The notes under the pieces are model-generated. The model was given only the letters and a program-made list of their open reading frames with translations, did no database searches and was not told the DNA's origin. 64,000 bases of DNA from the NCBI GenBank assembly GCA_035362335.1, contig DAOSDL010000003.1, positions 124,001-188,000 on the forward strand, written 5' to 3'. This DNA is from JAOSJT01 sp035362335 (GTDB lineage Bacteria; Bacteroidota; Ignavibacteria; SZUA-365). Below are positions 50,257-58,136 of this stretch, piece by piece; positions within the stretch are counted from its first letter, which is position 1; each line of letters opens with the position of its first letter. The position numbers and the translations under genes were made by a program.

Positions 50257-50287
50257 GCTCCCGCTTTACTCTTCACTCTTCACTTCC
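50257..50287 (-). repeat. dispersed intergenic repeat, inverted fragment
   Basis: Reverse complement of the AGTGAAGAGTGAAGAGTAAA head of copies A and B, followed by GCGGGAGCCTGG. Confidence 0.7.
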
Positions 50288-50496
50288 TCGCAAACAGGTC
50301 GCGATCCGCGTCGGAGTAAAGAGAGTCGGATAAAGCATAATTTGAAAATGCCGACCTAAACTGTAGATTCCCCACACTGATTGTCGAATCCACGATTTCA
50401 CACGCCGTTCCGCTCGTGATCTCGCAAGCTCGGAGGCATCCGCGCGCCATCATCCGCGAAGAACGTGCGTGCCATTACTTCAACAGGAGGTAGCTT

Positions 50497-50904
50497 ATGG
50501 GAATGTTTCAGGAATTCAAGGCCTTCGCCATGCGCGGCAACGTTGTTGACATGGCAGTGGGTATCGTCATCGGCGCGGCCTTCGGCACCATCGTTTCATC
50601 ATTCGTGGCGGACGTTCTCACGCCACCGCTGGGTTTGCTGATGGGCGGCGTCGACTTCTCCGGCCTGAAAATCGTGCTGAAGGCGGCCGAGGGCGATGTT
50701 CCCGCGGTGACGCTGAACTGGGGCATGTTCATTCAGAAAATCGTCGACTTCATTATCGTGGCCTTTGCGATTTTCATGGTCATCAAGGCCATGAATGCAT
50801 TCAAGAAAAAGGAAGAAACCGCTCCGGCCGCTCCGCCCGCACCTCCGGCAGAGGAAGTATTGCTCACCGAAATCCGAGACATTCTCAAGCAGCAGCGTGG
50901 CTGA
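50497..50904 (+). CDS. mscL: large-conductance mechanosensitive channel
   Basis: Pressure-relief channel of 135 residues. MGMFQEFKAFAMRGNVVDMAVGIVIGAAFG covers the N-terminal amphipathic helix and TM1; TM2 is the IVDFIIVAFAIFMVIKAMN helix; the C-terminal AEEVLLTEIRDILKQ forms the cytoplasmic bundle after a proline/alanine linker. Length and motifs are normal. A GGAGGT ribosome site lies six bases before the ATG. It is followed by a 14-bp hairpin that probably ends its transcript. Confidence 0.97.
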   Translation: MGMFQEFKAFAMRGNVVDMAVGIVIGAAFGTIVSSFVADVLTPPLGLLMGGVDFSGLKIVLKAAEGDVPAVTLNWGMFIQKIVDFIIVAFAIFMVIKAMNAFKKKEETAPAAPPAPPAEEVLLTEIRDILKQQRG

Positions 50905-50917
50905 GCGCATTGGCATT

Positions 50918-50955
50918 ACGGCGCCATGATGTTAGCTTGCATCATGGCGCCGTTC
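50918..50955 (+). terminator. 14-bp hairpin after mscL
   Basis: ACGGCGCCATGATG and CATCATGGCGCCGT pair perfectly across an 8-base loop; only TTCTT follows, so termination may be partial. The hydrolase ATG is 20 bases downstream of the stem. Confidence 0.6.
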
Positions 50956-50972
50956 TTCATACAGGTAGGATC

Positions 50973-51872
50973 ATGACCCCTTTTCTGCGCGTCCTTCGTG
51001 GACTCTTTCTCATTGCTGTGCTCCTGTTCGTATCGTGCAAAGACGATGACGGCGTTCGACGAAGGGACGGCGGCTTTTTCACCGATGAAATCGAATCCAC
51101 CGACGGAACCATCATCCGCTATCAGGGAAAAGGCAAGGGGTATCCCACACTCGTTCTCGTGCACGGCTGGTCCTGCGACCGCACGATCTGGCGAAAGCAA
51201 TTCGATGCGCTTGCCGAGCATTACACAGTGATTTCGCTGGACCTGGCGGGACACGGCGCTTCGGGCAAGGAGCGCAAGGATTACACCATGGAGAGTTTCG
51301 CGGCCGACGTCCGCGTGGTGGCGCATCGCGAACATCTCAATTCGATGATTCTCGTCGGGCACTCAATGGGTGGTGCTGTGATTGCCGAAGCGGCGCGCAA
51401 GCTTGAAGGTCGGGTCATCGGCCTGCTCGGCGTGGACACCTATCACGACATTTCGCAGCGCATGCCCGAGGCGTTTGTGGATTCCCTCGTCGGTGATTTT
51501 CGCAAGGATTACCCGAAAACCTGCGCGCGCTTTGTGCGTGGCATGTTCCGCCGCGGAGCGGACGGCCTCGTCGTTGAGAAGGTGCTTAGCACGATGACCA
51601 AAGCCGATCCCGCAGTGGCGATAAGTGCGTTCCGAAACTATGCGCTGTACGAACACATCCCCGTGATCGAGGAAGTGGCGCTGCCTGTGTACTGCATCAA
51701 CGCCGACCTGTGGCCTACGTACATGCTGCCATTGCGGCAACTGTCCCCGGCCGCCGCCATGACGCTGATGCCTGGTCTGGGACATTTTCCCATGCTCGAG
51801 GCGCCTGAGAAATTTCAGGAAAACATGATCACAGCGGTGAATTACATCCTTTCACATTTCCATCGCAACTGA
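50973..51872 (+). CDS. alpha/beta-hydrolase lipoprotein
   Basis: A 299-residue hydrolase, probably a periplasmic-side lipoprotein: the signal ends LLFVSC with C22 followed by KDDD. The oxyanion-hole motif is LVHGW, the nucleophile S131 lies in GHSMGG, and the catalytic His is in LMPGLGHFPMLE. Esterase or lactonase activity on a small substrate is plausible; none is shown. ATG 50973 is used because it starts the signal peptide and has AGGATC nearby; the reading from 50910 runs through the hairpin. Transcription likely depends partly on readthrough from mscL or on a promoter within the short gap. Confidence 0.85.
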   Translation: MTPFLRVLRGLFLIAVLLFVSCKDDDGVRRRDGGFFTDEIESTDGTIIRYQGKGKGYPTLVLVHGWSCDRTIWRKQFDALAEHYTVISLDLAGHGASGKERKDYTMESFAADVRVVAHREHLNSMILVGHSMGGAVIAEAARKLEGRVIGLLGVDTYHDISQRMPEAFVDSLVGDFRKDYPKTCARFVRGMFRRGADGLVVEKVLSTMTKADPAVAISAFRNYALYEHIPVIEEVALPVYCINADLWPTYMLPLRQLSPAAAMTLMPGLGHFPMLEAPEKFQENMITAVNYILSHFHRN

Positions 51873-51901
51873 CAGCGTTTCACCTTTTCCCATACAATGC
51901 C

Positions 51902-52603
51902 ATGACCGACGCTCTTGGAATCCTCGCCCTGTTGATCGGCCTGGAACTTGTTCTGGGTGTGGACAACATTCTCGTCATCTCCATCTTCGTCTCGCGACTC
52001 CCCGAGGAGCAGCGACAGAAAGCGCGTCTTATCGGACTTTCGCTCGCACTCATCGCACGACTCGGCGTGTTGGTGCTGGTCCTGGCGTTGAGCAATCTCA
52101 CTGCGCCCGTGCTGTGGACGCTGTCCGTACGCGACATCCTGCTGCTTTCGGGTGGACTGTTCCTCCTCTACAAAGCCGCCAAGGAGATACACCACACCGT
52201 GGAGGTGCACGAAACGCATCCGTCGGCCGGCAAAGGTCATACATTCGCGAGCGTGATTACACAAATCGTGTTGCTGGACATCGTATTCTCCATCGATTCC
52301 GTCATCACCGCGGTGGGATTGACGCATTTGCTGTGGGTCATCGTCACTTCGGTGGTGGTATCCTTTGTCGGCATACTCTTCTTCGCGCGGCCTATCGGGG
52401 ATTTCATACTCAAGCATCCGACACTCAAAATTCTCGCGCTTTCTTTTCTCATCACCATCGGTGTGACCATTTTCATGGAAGGCCTGCATCAGCACGTACC
52501 GAAGGCCTACATTTACCTGCCGATGGGCTTCGCATTGGCCGTGGAGCTGTTGCAGCTGCGCTACGATTTCAACAGGAAAAAGCGAATCGAAACGAATCAT
52601 TGA
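51902..52603 (+). CDS. TerC-family membrane protein
   Basis: A 233-residue polytopic protein (seven or so helices) with the TerC signatures LIGLELVLGVDNILVISIF and IVLLDIVFSIDSVITAVGL, each holding a conserved Asp in the membrane. Family members such as Alx and MeeF/YceF-type proteins export manganese or help metal loading of secreted proteins; the classical tellurium link is indirect. The loop between the repeats contains many histidines (EIHHTVEVHETHPSAGKGH), which might bind metal. It begins 30 bp after the hydrolase with no clear ribosome site. Confidence 0.9.
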   Translation: MTDALGILALLIGLELVLGVDNILVISIFVSRLPEEQRQKARLIGLSLALIARLGVLVLVLALSNLTAPVLWTLSVRDILLLSGGLFLLYKAAKEIHHTVEVHETHPSAGKGHTFASVITQIVLLDIVFSIDSVITAVGLTHLLWVIVTSVVVSFVGILFFARPIGDFILKHPTLKILALSFLITIGVTIFMEGLHQHVPKAYIYLPMGFALAVELLQLRYDFNRKKRIETNH

Positions 52604-52624
52604 CTCACATGGAAAGGTGCGACG

Positions 52625-53170
52625 ATGAACAACATGACCATACCCCGCCCCTCGCCCGATGAGTACGCACCGTACTACGGCGCCTACGTCGATCTTCTCC
52701 CCGATGTCGACGTATTGCAGTTGCTCGCCGAGCAAAAGGAGGAAACCCTGGCGCTGCTGCGCGGACTCGCTGACGAAGACGCGGGCTTTGCGTATGCTCC
52801 TGGCAAATGGAGCATCAAGGAAGTGATCGGACACATCATCGACACCGAGCGCGTGTTCGCCTATCGCGGACTGTGTTTCGCGCGCGGCGACAATACCCCA
52901 TTGCCCGGCTTCGAGCAGGACGATTACGTGCTGGGTGGCGATTTCAACGCGCGTTCGCGCGACAATCTCGCGGCGGAATTCGAGCATTTGCGCATGTCCA
53001 ACATTTACCTGTTCAGCACCTGGAGCGCAGCCGTGCAGGCGCGCAGGGGCGTGGCGAACAACAAAAGCGTCACCGCCCGCGCCATACCCTGGATACTGGC
53101 TGGACACGAACGGCATCATCTGAACGTACTCCGCGAACGCTATCTGCCAGGGCTCGCACAGCATGGATGA
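52625..53170 (+). CDS. DinB-family putative metal-dependent protein
   Basis: A 181-residue four-helix-bundle protein of the DinB/YfiT-like superfamily: WSIKEVIGHIIDTERVFAYR supplies the first histidine of a three-His metal site, and the C-terminal ILAGHERHHLNVLRERY the others. Members act as thiol (bacillithiol/mycothiol)-dependent transferases or are uncharacterised. It begins 21 bp after terC and overlaps the next gene by 8 bp, so the three genes 51902-53780 are probably one transcript. Confidence 0.88.
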   Translation: MNNMTIPRPSPDEYAPYYGAYVDLLPDVDVLQLLAEQKEETLALLRGLADEDAGFAYAPGKWSIKEVIGHIIDTERVFAYRGLCFARGDNTPLPGFEQDDYVLGGDFNARSRDNLAAEFEHLRMSNIYLFSTWSAAVQARRGVANNKSVTARAIPWILAGHERHHLNVLRERYLPGLAQHG

Positions 53171-53780
53171 AGCGCGCATTCCGGCGGAGGCGCAGCCGGA
53201 CGATCAGCGGCGCAGCGAGGACAGAACCATCAGTCTGCTGCGCGCGAACATCGTGATGCTATACGCCGCTGTGCCTGCTGTGCTCTTGCCGCTGTTACTG
53301 TGGCAGGTGATATGGGGCCTGGACAAAGTTGTCACACTCGTCACTGGCGATGTGGCGGGATACGTGCTTCTCGTCGCGGTATTGCTCGGCGTGCTCGTAC
53401 ACGAAGCGTTGCACGCCCTGGCCTGGATGCGGGCCGCGAAGCTGCCGTGGAGTTTGATGCGTTTCGGCTTCGACTGGAAGACTGTCACACCCTACGCGCA
53501 TTGCACCGTTCCGATACGAGCGCGCGCCTACCGCATCGGCGCGGTGACGCCGTTGCTGGTGCTGGGCGTACTGCCGTTGATCGTGTCCTTGATTGCCGGA
53601 TGGGTGGCGCTGTTCGCCTTCGGCTTGTTTTTTACGTTTGCTGCCGGTGGTGACATGCTGATTTTGTGGCTGATCCGCGACGTCCCGGCGGAGACTCTGG
53701 TTTCCGACCACCCCACGCAGGCCGGCTGCGTGGTGCATTTCGATTCGTCCGCCGGTATCGCAACGGAAGCAGAACACTGA
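53163..53780 (+). CDS. DUF3267 membrane protein with HExxH motif
   Basis: A 205-residue membrane protein with four hydrophobic segments. Segment two ends in the zincin-like motif H80-E-A-L-H84 (VHEALHAL), the mark of DUF3267 putative metalloproteases, related to site-2-protease-like folds. A later GDMLILWLIRDVP may supply another metal ligand. The substrate is unknown. Its start overlaps the DinB gene by 8 bp. An inert scaffold role is possible, but the catalytic motif is intact. Confidence 0.8.
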   Translation: MDEARIPAEAQPDDQRRSEDRTISLLRANIVMLYAAVPAVLLPLLLWQVIWGLDKVVTLVTGDVAGYVLLVAVLLGVLVHEALHALAWMRAAKLPWSLMRFGFDWKTVTPYAHCTVPIRARAYRIGAVTPLLVLGVLPLIVSLIAGWVALFAFGLFFTFAAGGDMLILWLIRDVPAETLVSDHPTQAGCVVHFDSSAGIATEAEH

Positions 53781-53818
53781 AACCGACCTCGCGAGCTTCC
53801 TTTTTCGCCTGATTCCCC

Positions 53819-54625
53819 ATGACCATGCAACAACCCGATACGGAAAGCAACACTGCACCTTCGAAGGGAACGCCGTTCGAGCGCCCGTACTTCCTGCACT
53901 ACTACGACTGCGACTGGCAGCGACGCCACAGCATTTTCAGCATGCTGCGCTTTTTCGAAGACATTGCCATGCATCAAAGCGAGGGACGCGGCATTGGCCT
54001 CGACTACTACGAGCAGCAAGGCGTGGCCTGGATGCTCACGCAGTACGACGTCAGCATTCATCACGCTGCGACTCTTTGTTCGACGGTAATGGTGAGAACA
54101 CGGCCGCTGGCTTTTCGCGGCATGCTCGCCACGCGCAGCTTCGCCATATACGACGAGCAGGACCGCTGCTGCGTGGAGGCGATGTCGCATTGGGTGTTCA
54201 TGGATACGCGACGCCGGCGGCCGCAACGCATTCCGCGGGAGATGTTCAATGGATACGGAATCGACAGGGAGAGCGCCGATCTCGTTTTACCGCCCGCGCT
54301 GCCGCTCGTGACCGAGGCGATGGATGAGCGCGAATTTACGGTACGTCTGTCCGACATCGATCTCAACGGCCACGTCAACAACATCCACTATGTGGAATGG
54401 GCGCTGGAGGCGCTGCCAGAGCGCCTGCGCCGTGAAGGTATGTTGAAGGAATTGCTCGTGCAGTTTCGCAGGGAAACGCATTACGGTGGCAATGTAACCG
54501 TGCGCGGGAGTTGGAAGGAGCAGGGCGACACACTCGAGGCCTTGCACAGTATTGCTGCCGGCGATCAAGACCTTTGCCGCGTTCGCACGCGCTGGTCGCT
54601 ACCCGCCGACGCGCTTTCGTCCTGA
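53819..54625 (+). CDS. acyl-ACP thioesterase
   Basis: A 268-residue double-hotdog protein of the acyl-ACP thioesterase (FatA/FatB-like) family. The first half has YDCDWQRRHSIFSMLRFFEDIA, the second the conserved LSDIDLNGHVNNIHYVEWALEALP with the catalytic Asp/Asn/His. It would release fatty acids from acyl-ACP, setting chain length or supplying free acids. The 3' end overlaps the convergent TetR gene by 27 bp. It is not clustered with other fatty-acid genes. Confidence 0.88.
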   Translation: MTMQQPDTESNTAPSKGTPFERPYFLHYYDCDWQRRHSIFSMLRFFEDIAMHQSEGRGIGLDYYEQQGVAWMLTQYDVSIHHAATLCSTVMVRTRPLAFRGMLATRSFAIYDEQDRCCVEAMSHWVFMDTRRRRPQRIPREMFNGYGIDRESADLVLPPALPLVTEAMDEREFTVRLSDIDLNGHVNNIHYVEWALEALPERLRREGMLKELLVQFRRETHYGGNVTVRGSWKEQGDTLEALHSIAAGDQDLCRVRTRWSLPADALSS

Positions 54626-55282
54626 GGAAGTTTTAAAGGCCTGATCACCCACGATGTCCACGAGCTGCATCAACGCCTGCTCGAGGCGCTGCCATCCTTC
54701 CTCATTGTCCAATGCGATGCCGTTGAACACCTCCACTGTGCGGGAGCGCAGCACGAGGTAATTGATTCCCGCCGACAGCAGCGTGACAATGGCCCGCACA
54801 TCGATGGAGGGATTGAGTACCGCCTGCTCGAAACGTGCGGTGATGGCGCTGCCTTGTTCCTCGCGCTTGCGCGCAATGTCTTCGGTCACCGGATTGCGTG
54901 TCGCGAGTTCCCAGCGCAGCAATTCCTGCAATTCCCTGCTGCCGCGCACCGCGGCGAGTTGGCCACGCAGCACTTCGCGGGCGGTACGCAGAATGCTGTT
55001 CTTGTCGTTGGACGCGGGCATTTCCACCCCATGCGCGTCCAGGCGTGCGTAGTAGTCCTGCTGCGTGACATAGGCGGAGAGCAGTCCATCGAGATCACCG
55101 AAATAGCGATAGATCAGCACTTTGTCCACGCCCGCCACGCGCGCCACCGCATTGATGCCTACGCCTTCGATGCCTTGTTCGCGAACAATCGCACCCACTG
55201 CATCGATGAGTGATTGCCGAGTTTTCTCCCTGTCGCGCTTGCGCAATTCGCTGTTCGAGTGTTCCGCTGTTGAACGCTTCAT
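54599..55282 (-). CDS. TetR-family transcriptional regulator
   Basis: A 227-residue repressor. The helix-turn-helix is at about 36-68 (GIEGVGINAVARVAGVDKVLIYRYF), and the C-terminal ligand domain is large and unspecific. ATG 55282 has GGAG five bases upstream; the longer reading (55345) is less likely. It follows the Acg-type nitroreductase gene on the same strand by 105 bp. The 42-bp dyad covering the promoter of that gene (56537-56578) is the obvious operator candidate, which would make this an autoregulated pair. The inducer is unknown. Confidence 0.9.
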   Translation of the reverse strand: MKRSTAEHSNSELRKRDREKTRQSLIDAVGAIVREQGIEGVGINAVARVAGVDKVLIYRYFGDLDGLLSAYVTQQDYYARLDAHGVEMPASNDKNSILRTAREVLRGQLAAVRGSRELQELLRWELATRNPVTEDIARKREEQGSAITARFEQAVLNPSIDVRAIVTLLSAGINYLVLRSRTVEVFNGIALDNEEGWQRLEQALMQLVDIVGDQAFKTSSGRKRVGG

Positions 55283-55387
55283 CGCATCTCCATCCCGCTG
55301 TTTGTCGCTTGCACCCTTGACCGATGTATCGGAGCAAAGAGTCATGTTTTTTCATTCGCACCGGGCCGCAGTGGGGCTTGGCCCGAT

Positions 55388-56506
55388 CTACACCGCCGCC
55401 GCGAAGTCGGACACCGGGCGTCGCAGACTCACCGCTTCGGGGTAGTGCTCAAGATAGCCCACGCGCAGCAGAAAGTGAATGTGACCGCGGCGCAGGGTGT
55501 CGCGCAGCGTACTGCTCCAGGGAGCTTCCTGCAGTGGCTGGCTCATGGGGTGTACCGCTATTCCCAGCGCACAGGCGCGCAGGCACAGACGCTCGAAGCG
55601 CCTTCCCGCATCCACGCAATCGGCCACGGTTCTGTCGCTTCCGCCGCTGATCGTCATCCATCCGCCATGCAGCATACTCTGTTCGTCAGCAATGGCATTG
55701 CCTTTTTCGGCGAAGGCATCGTCGAGCACGTCCTTTTTCGAATAGAATATTCGCACGATCATGCCCGGCACGCCGGTGATATCCATAGTGGCGGGAGTCA
55801 AGCCATCGCGGCGAAGCCGAGCATCCTTGTTCGACCAGTGTATCCATTCCGACAATTCCTCCCGCGCGTCTTTTCTTTCGTTCTGTCGCCTGGTGCTTTC
55901 CCGTACCGTTTGGGCGATGATGCGGCTCTCCTCACCGTCGGGTGCGTGGTAGCGCACATCGCCGCAATCCTTGCCGAGCTGATCGATGTGATGCGGAGCG
56001 AGTGGCCTCGTCAGGAGGTTTTTCCGTACCGTTCGCCGTTTGCGGAGAAGGGCATCCTCGAATTCGGATGGCGCGCCGCCTTCCGCGAACTCGATGCGCA
56101 GGACACCGTCGAGCATTCCTCCGTCGGCCTGAACGTGCATGCGCAGTCCCCGGTTTGCAGCGGCCACATGCAGATTTTCAACGAACGCGCCAACAGACAG
56201 CCACATTTCCCGCCGCGTGGGATCGGTGGCCGGAAGGAAGCGACGTGGATCCAGCGACAGCTCCCACCGCCGCGCTTCGAGGCAGCGCACATGCCAGGGT
56301 TGCACGTTGTGGCTGCTGGGTGCGAGCGAGGCCAGTTCCAGCATCTCCAGACCGACACCGCCGATTCGATCGCGCAAGGCATGCTCGGGCGCCAGCGCAT
56401 CGAGATCCGCACGCACCACCGAAGCGCAGGATGGCAGGGCGCTCGCCACACCGACCATAGCCAGCGCCGCTGCGCTATTGGTGAGAAACATTCTTCTGGA
56501 CATCAT
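55388..56506 (-). CDS. Acg-type nitroreductase-family protein with Tat signal
   Basis: A 372-residue FMN-dependent nitroreductase-fold protein of the Acg family (two half-domains). The N-terminus MMSRRMFLTNSAAALAMVGV is a twin-arginine signal with SRRMFL, and LPSC at 24-27 could be a lipobox. The body begins LELASLAPSSHNVQPWHVRC, typical of this group, and ends HFLLRVGYLE. Acg proteins may sequester or reduce FMN; activity here is unproven. The start is set by GGAG six bases before ATG 56506. Transcription starts at a consensus promoter overlapped by a dyad and is probably controlled by the TetR gene downstream. Confidence 0.83.
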   Translation of the reverse strand: MMSRRMFLTNSAAALAMVGVASALPSCASVVRADLDALAPEHALRDRIGGVGLEMLELASLAPSSHNVQPWHVRCLEARRWELSLDPRRFLPATDPTRREMWLSVGAFVENLHVAAANRGLRMHVQADGGMLDGVLRIEFAEGGAPSEFEDALLRKRRTVRKNLLTRPLAPHHIDQLGKDCGDVRYHAPDGEESRIIAQTVRESTRRQNERKDAREELSEWIHWSNKDARLRRDGLTPATMDITGVPGMIVRIFYSKKDVLDDAFAEKGNAIADEQSMLHGGWMTISGGSDRTVADCVDAGRRFERLCLRACALGIAVHPMSQPLQEAPWSSTLRDTLRRGHIHFLLRVGYLEHYPEAVSLRRPVSDFAAAV

Positions 56507-56536
56507 CACATACTCCATGGTTGCACACCGCCTGTT

Positions 56537-56583
56537 AGTCACTCCATGGTGACAAATATATGTCACCATACGGTGACTGTCAA
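56537..56583 (-). promoter_or_regulatory. promoter with nested dyad operator for the nitroreductase-TetR pair
   Basis: On the minus strand TTGACA (56583-56578), a 17-bp spacer and TATATTTG (56560-56553) form a near-consensus promoter. Inside and around it, TGGTGACA and TGTCACCA (56547-56554 and 56561-56568, 6-bp gap) make a perfect dyad; an outer pair AGTCAC/GTGACT (56537-56542, 56573-56578) shares exactly the same centre. Binding would block both the -35 and -10 boxes. Confidence 0.75.
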
Positions 56584-56707
56584 GCCCGAGTTGCAGAAAG
56601 TCTGGAATATTTTTTCATCGGCACGCGGAATGCGGGAAATCGCTTCGGGGTAACTATTTTTCCCTCATTGCGTACACCGTCGAATCATCAACGCGAGTGG
56701 AATCACC

Positions 56708-57850
56708 GTGAGTGCTACGAAGGAATCCCAGGGAAAACAGCGTCTTCGCGACGCGTTGCGCTCCGATTTCCAGGACGCCGATCTCAAGTCCAGCATGCAG
56801 CGCGACCTTCGGGAGATGAAAGAGTTTTTCCTGAGCGAGGACGAAAAGCAGCGCCTCGAACGCATGTCGCCTTTCTACAAGCTGTTCTACATTCCGTTCT
56901 GGATCACCCGCGCCATGATGCTGCGCCTCACTCCGCTGCGGCGCATTTTGCTGCTGATCGGGGCCGTGCTGTTGCTCTTCGTGCATGATTCCGGACAAAG
57001 TGGTCTTGGTGGCGCGCAGCTTGTCGGCGCGCTGCTGTTTCTCTTCGTGTTGCTGCTGGAATTGAAGGATAAAATTCTCGCACGCGACGAATTGGAAGCC
57101 GGACGCGCGGTGCAGATCGCACTCATGCCCGACGAGCGCCCCGTGTTCCGCGGCTGGGATTTGTACCTGTACACCCATCCGGCCAACGATGTGGGCGGCG
57201 ATCTTGTGGATTACATTTACGTGAACGAGGATCGCCTGGGCCTGTCGCTGGGCGACGTGGCAGGCAAAGGCCTGGGTGCCGCGCTGTTCATGGCCAAGCT
57301 TCAGGCCACTTTGCGTGCCATCGCTCCCGGACGCGCATCCATCAGGGATTTCGGCGCCCAGCTCAGCGAGATCTTCGACCGCGACGGCTTGCCGAATCGC
57401 TTTGCCTCGCTCGTGTACCTTGAAATCACGAAGGACAGCGGCGAGGTGACCTTGCTGAATGCCGGACACATGCCTCCGTTGATCGCCCGAAAGGGCGCAG
57501 TGGAGGAGATGCCCCGTGGCGGACCAGCGCTGGGCCTGCTGCTGCATCGCAATTACGAGGAGCAGTGCGTGGTGCTGGAGCACGACGACGTGCTTCTGGT
57601 GTTTTCGGACGGCGTGACGGAAGCCCGCAATGCGCAGGGCGAATTTTTCGGAGACATTCGTCTCAAGAAATTGCTCGAGCGCTACGCGTCCATGTCCGCT
57701 GCGGAGTTGGGCGCACTTATTCTGGACCGCGTTTCCTCGTTCAGCGCCGGCTCGCCGCAGCACGACGATCTTTCGCTCATGATCATTCGACGCGCGAACA
57801 GCGCACCCACCACCCCGGCCAGCACCGACACCGCGAGTTCACAAGCATGA
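56708..57850 (+). CDS. SpoIIE/PP2C-family protein phosphatase with two membrane helices
   Basis: A 380-residue membrane phosphatase. Two adjacent helices (about 77-95 and 102-120) precede the PP2C-like domain, with metal-binding NDVGGDLVDYI, LSLGDVAGKGLGAALFM, FSDGVTEARN and QHDDLSLMII. Such enzymes (RsbU/RsbP-like) dephosphorylate anti-sigma-factor antagonists in partner-switching systems; no STAS or anti-sigma gene is nearby. The start is a GTG at 56708. Its stop overlaps the ATG of a tiny membrane protein gene. What it senses is unclear; the membrane part has no recognised sensor domain. Confidence 0.88.
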   Translation: MSATKESQGKQRLRDALRSDFQDADLKSSMQRDLREMKEFFLSEDEKQRLERMSPFYKLFYIPFWITRAMMLRLTPLRRILLLIGAVLLLFVHDSGQSGLGGAQLVGALLFLFVLLLELKDKILARDELEAGRAVQIALMPDERPVFRGWDLYLYTHPANDVGGDLVDYIYVNEDRLGLSLGDVAGKGLGAALFMAKLQATLRAIAPGRASIRDFGAQLSEIFDRDGLPNRFASLVYLEITKDSGEVTLLNAGHMPPLIARKGAVEEMPRGGPALGLLLHRNYEEQCVVLEHDDVLLVFSDGVTEARNAQGEFFGDIRLKKLLERYASMSAAELGALILDRVSSFSAGSPQHDDLSLMIIRRANSAPTTPASTDTASSQA

Positions 57851-58044
57851 AATTCCTCCTCTGGCTGTTACTGCTCGCCATCAGCCCGGTGCTTGCCCTG
57901 CTCGCACTTGTACTCTATCCACTGCTATGGTTGCTGTCCATTCCTTTCCGCATCCTCGGCTTTGCCATGGATGGCCTGTTGCAGGGCATACGCGAACTCT
58001 TCCTGCTGCCCGCACGCCTGCTCCGCGGCCCCGCACATCATTGA
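57847..58044 (+). CDS. small hydrophobic membrane protein
   Basis: A 65-residue protein, MKFLLWLLLLAISPVLALLA and then a continuous hydrophobic stretch with LLWLLSIPFRILGF, likely one or two membrane helices and a short basic end. I recognise no family. The ATG overlaps the phosphatase stop (ATGA), so it is made from the same transcript; it may bind the phosphatase in the membrane. The next gene, DUF445, begins 92 bp downstream. Confidence 0.6.
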   Translation: MKFLLWLLLLAISPVLALLALVLYPLLWLLSIPFRILGFAMDGLLQGIRELFLLPARLLRGPAHH

Positions 58045-58136
58045 CGCGGTTACCACGGATTCCGCAGCTGTTCTCCTTCGTTGTGGCACCGCGTCAGCTT
58101 CTTGCCGCACAGCGAGCCGGAATGTAGATTGGTCAC

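Larger units (their letters stand above)
49963..50496. other. 534-bp intergenic region with dispersed repeats
   Basis: Contains copy B (50025-50160) and an inverted fragment (50257-50287) of the GAGTGAAGAGTAAAG family. The mscL promoter must be in the last 150 bp, but no clear box is visible. A 74-codon open frame at 50135-50359 lies within repeat sequence and is not counted as a gene. Confidence 0.7.

Noticed and set aside
50135..50359. 74-codon open frame between the VOC and mscL genes
   Set aside because: It lies largely in dispersed repeat sequence, has no ribosome site and low-complexity Ser/Thr/Pro content.
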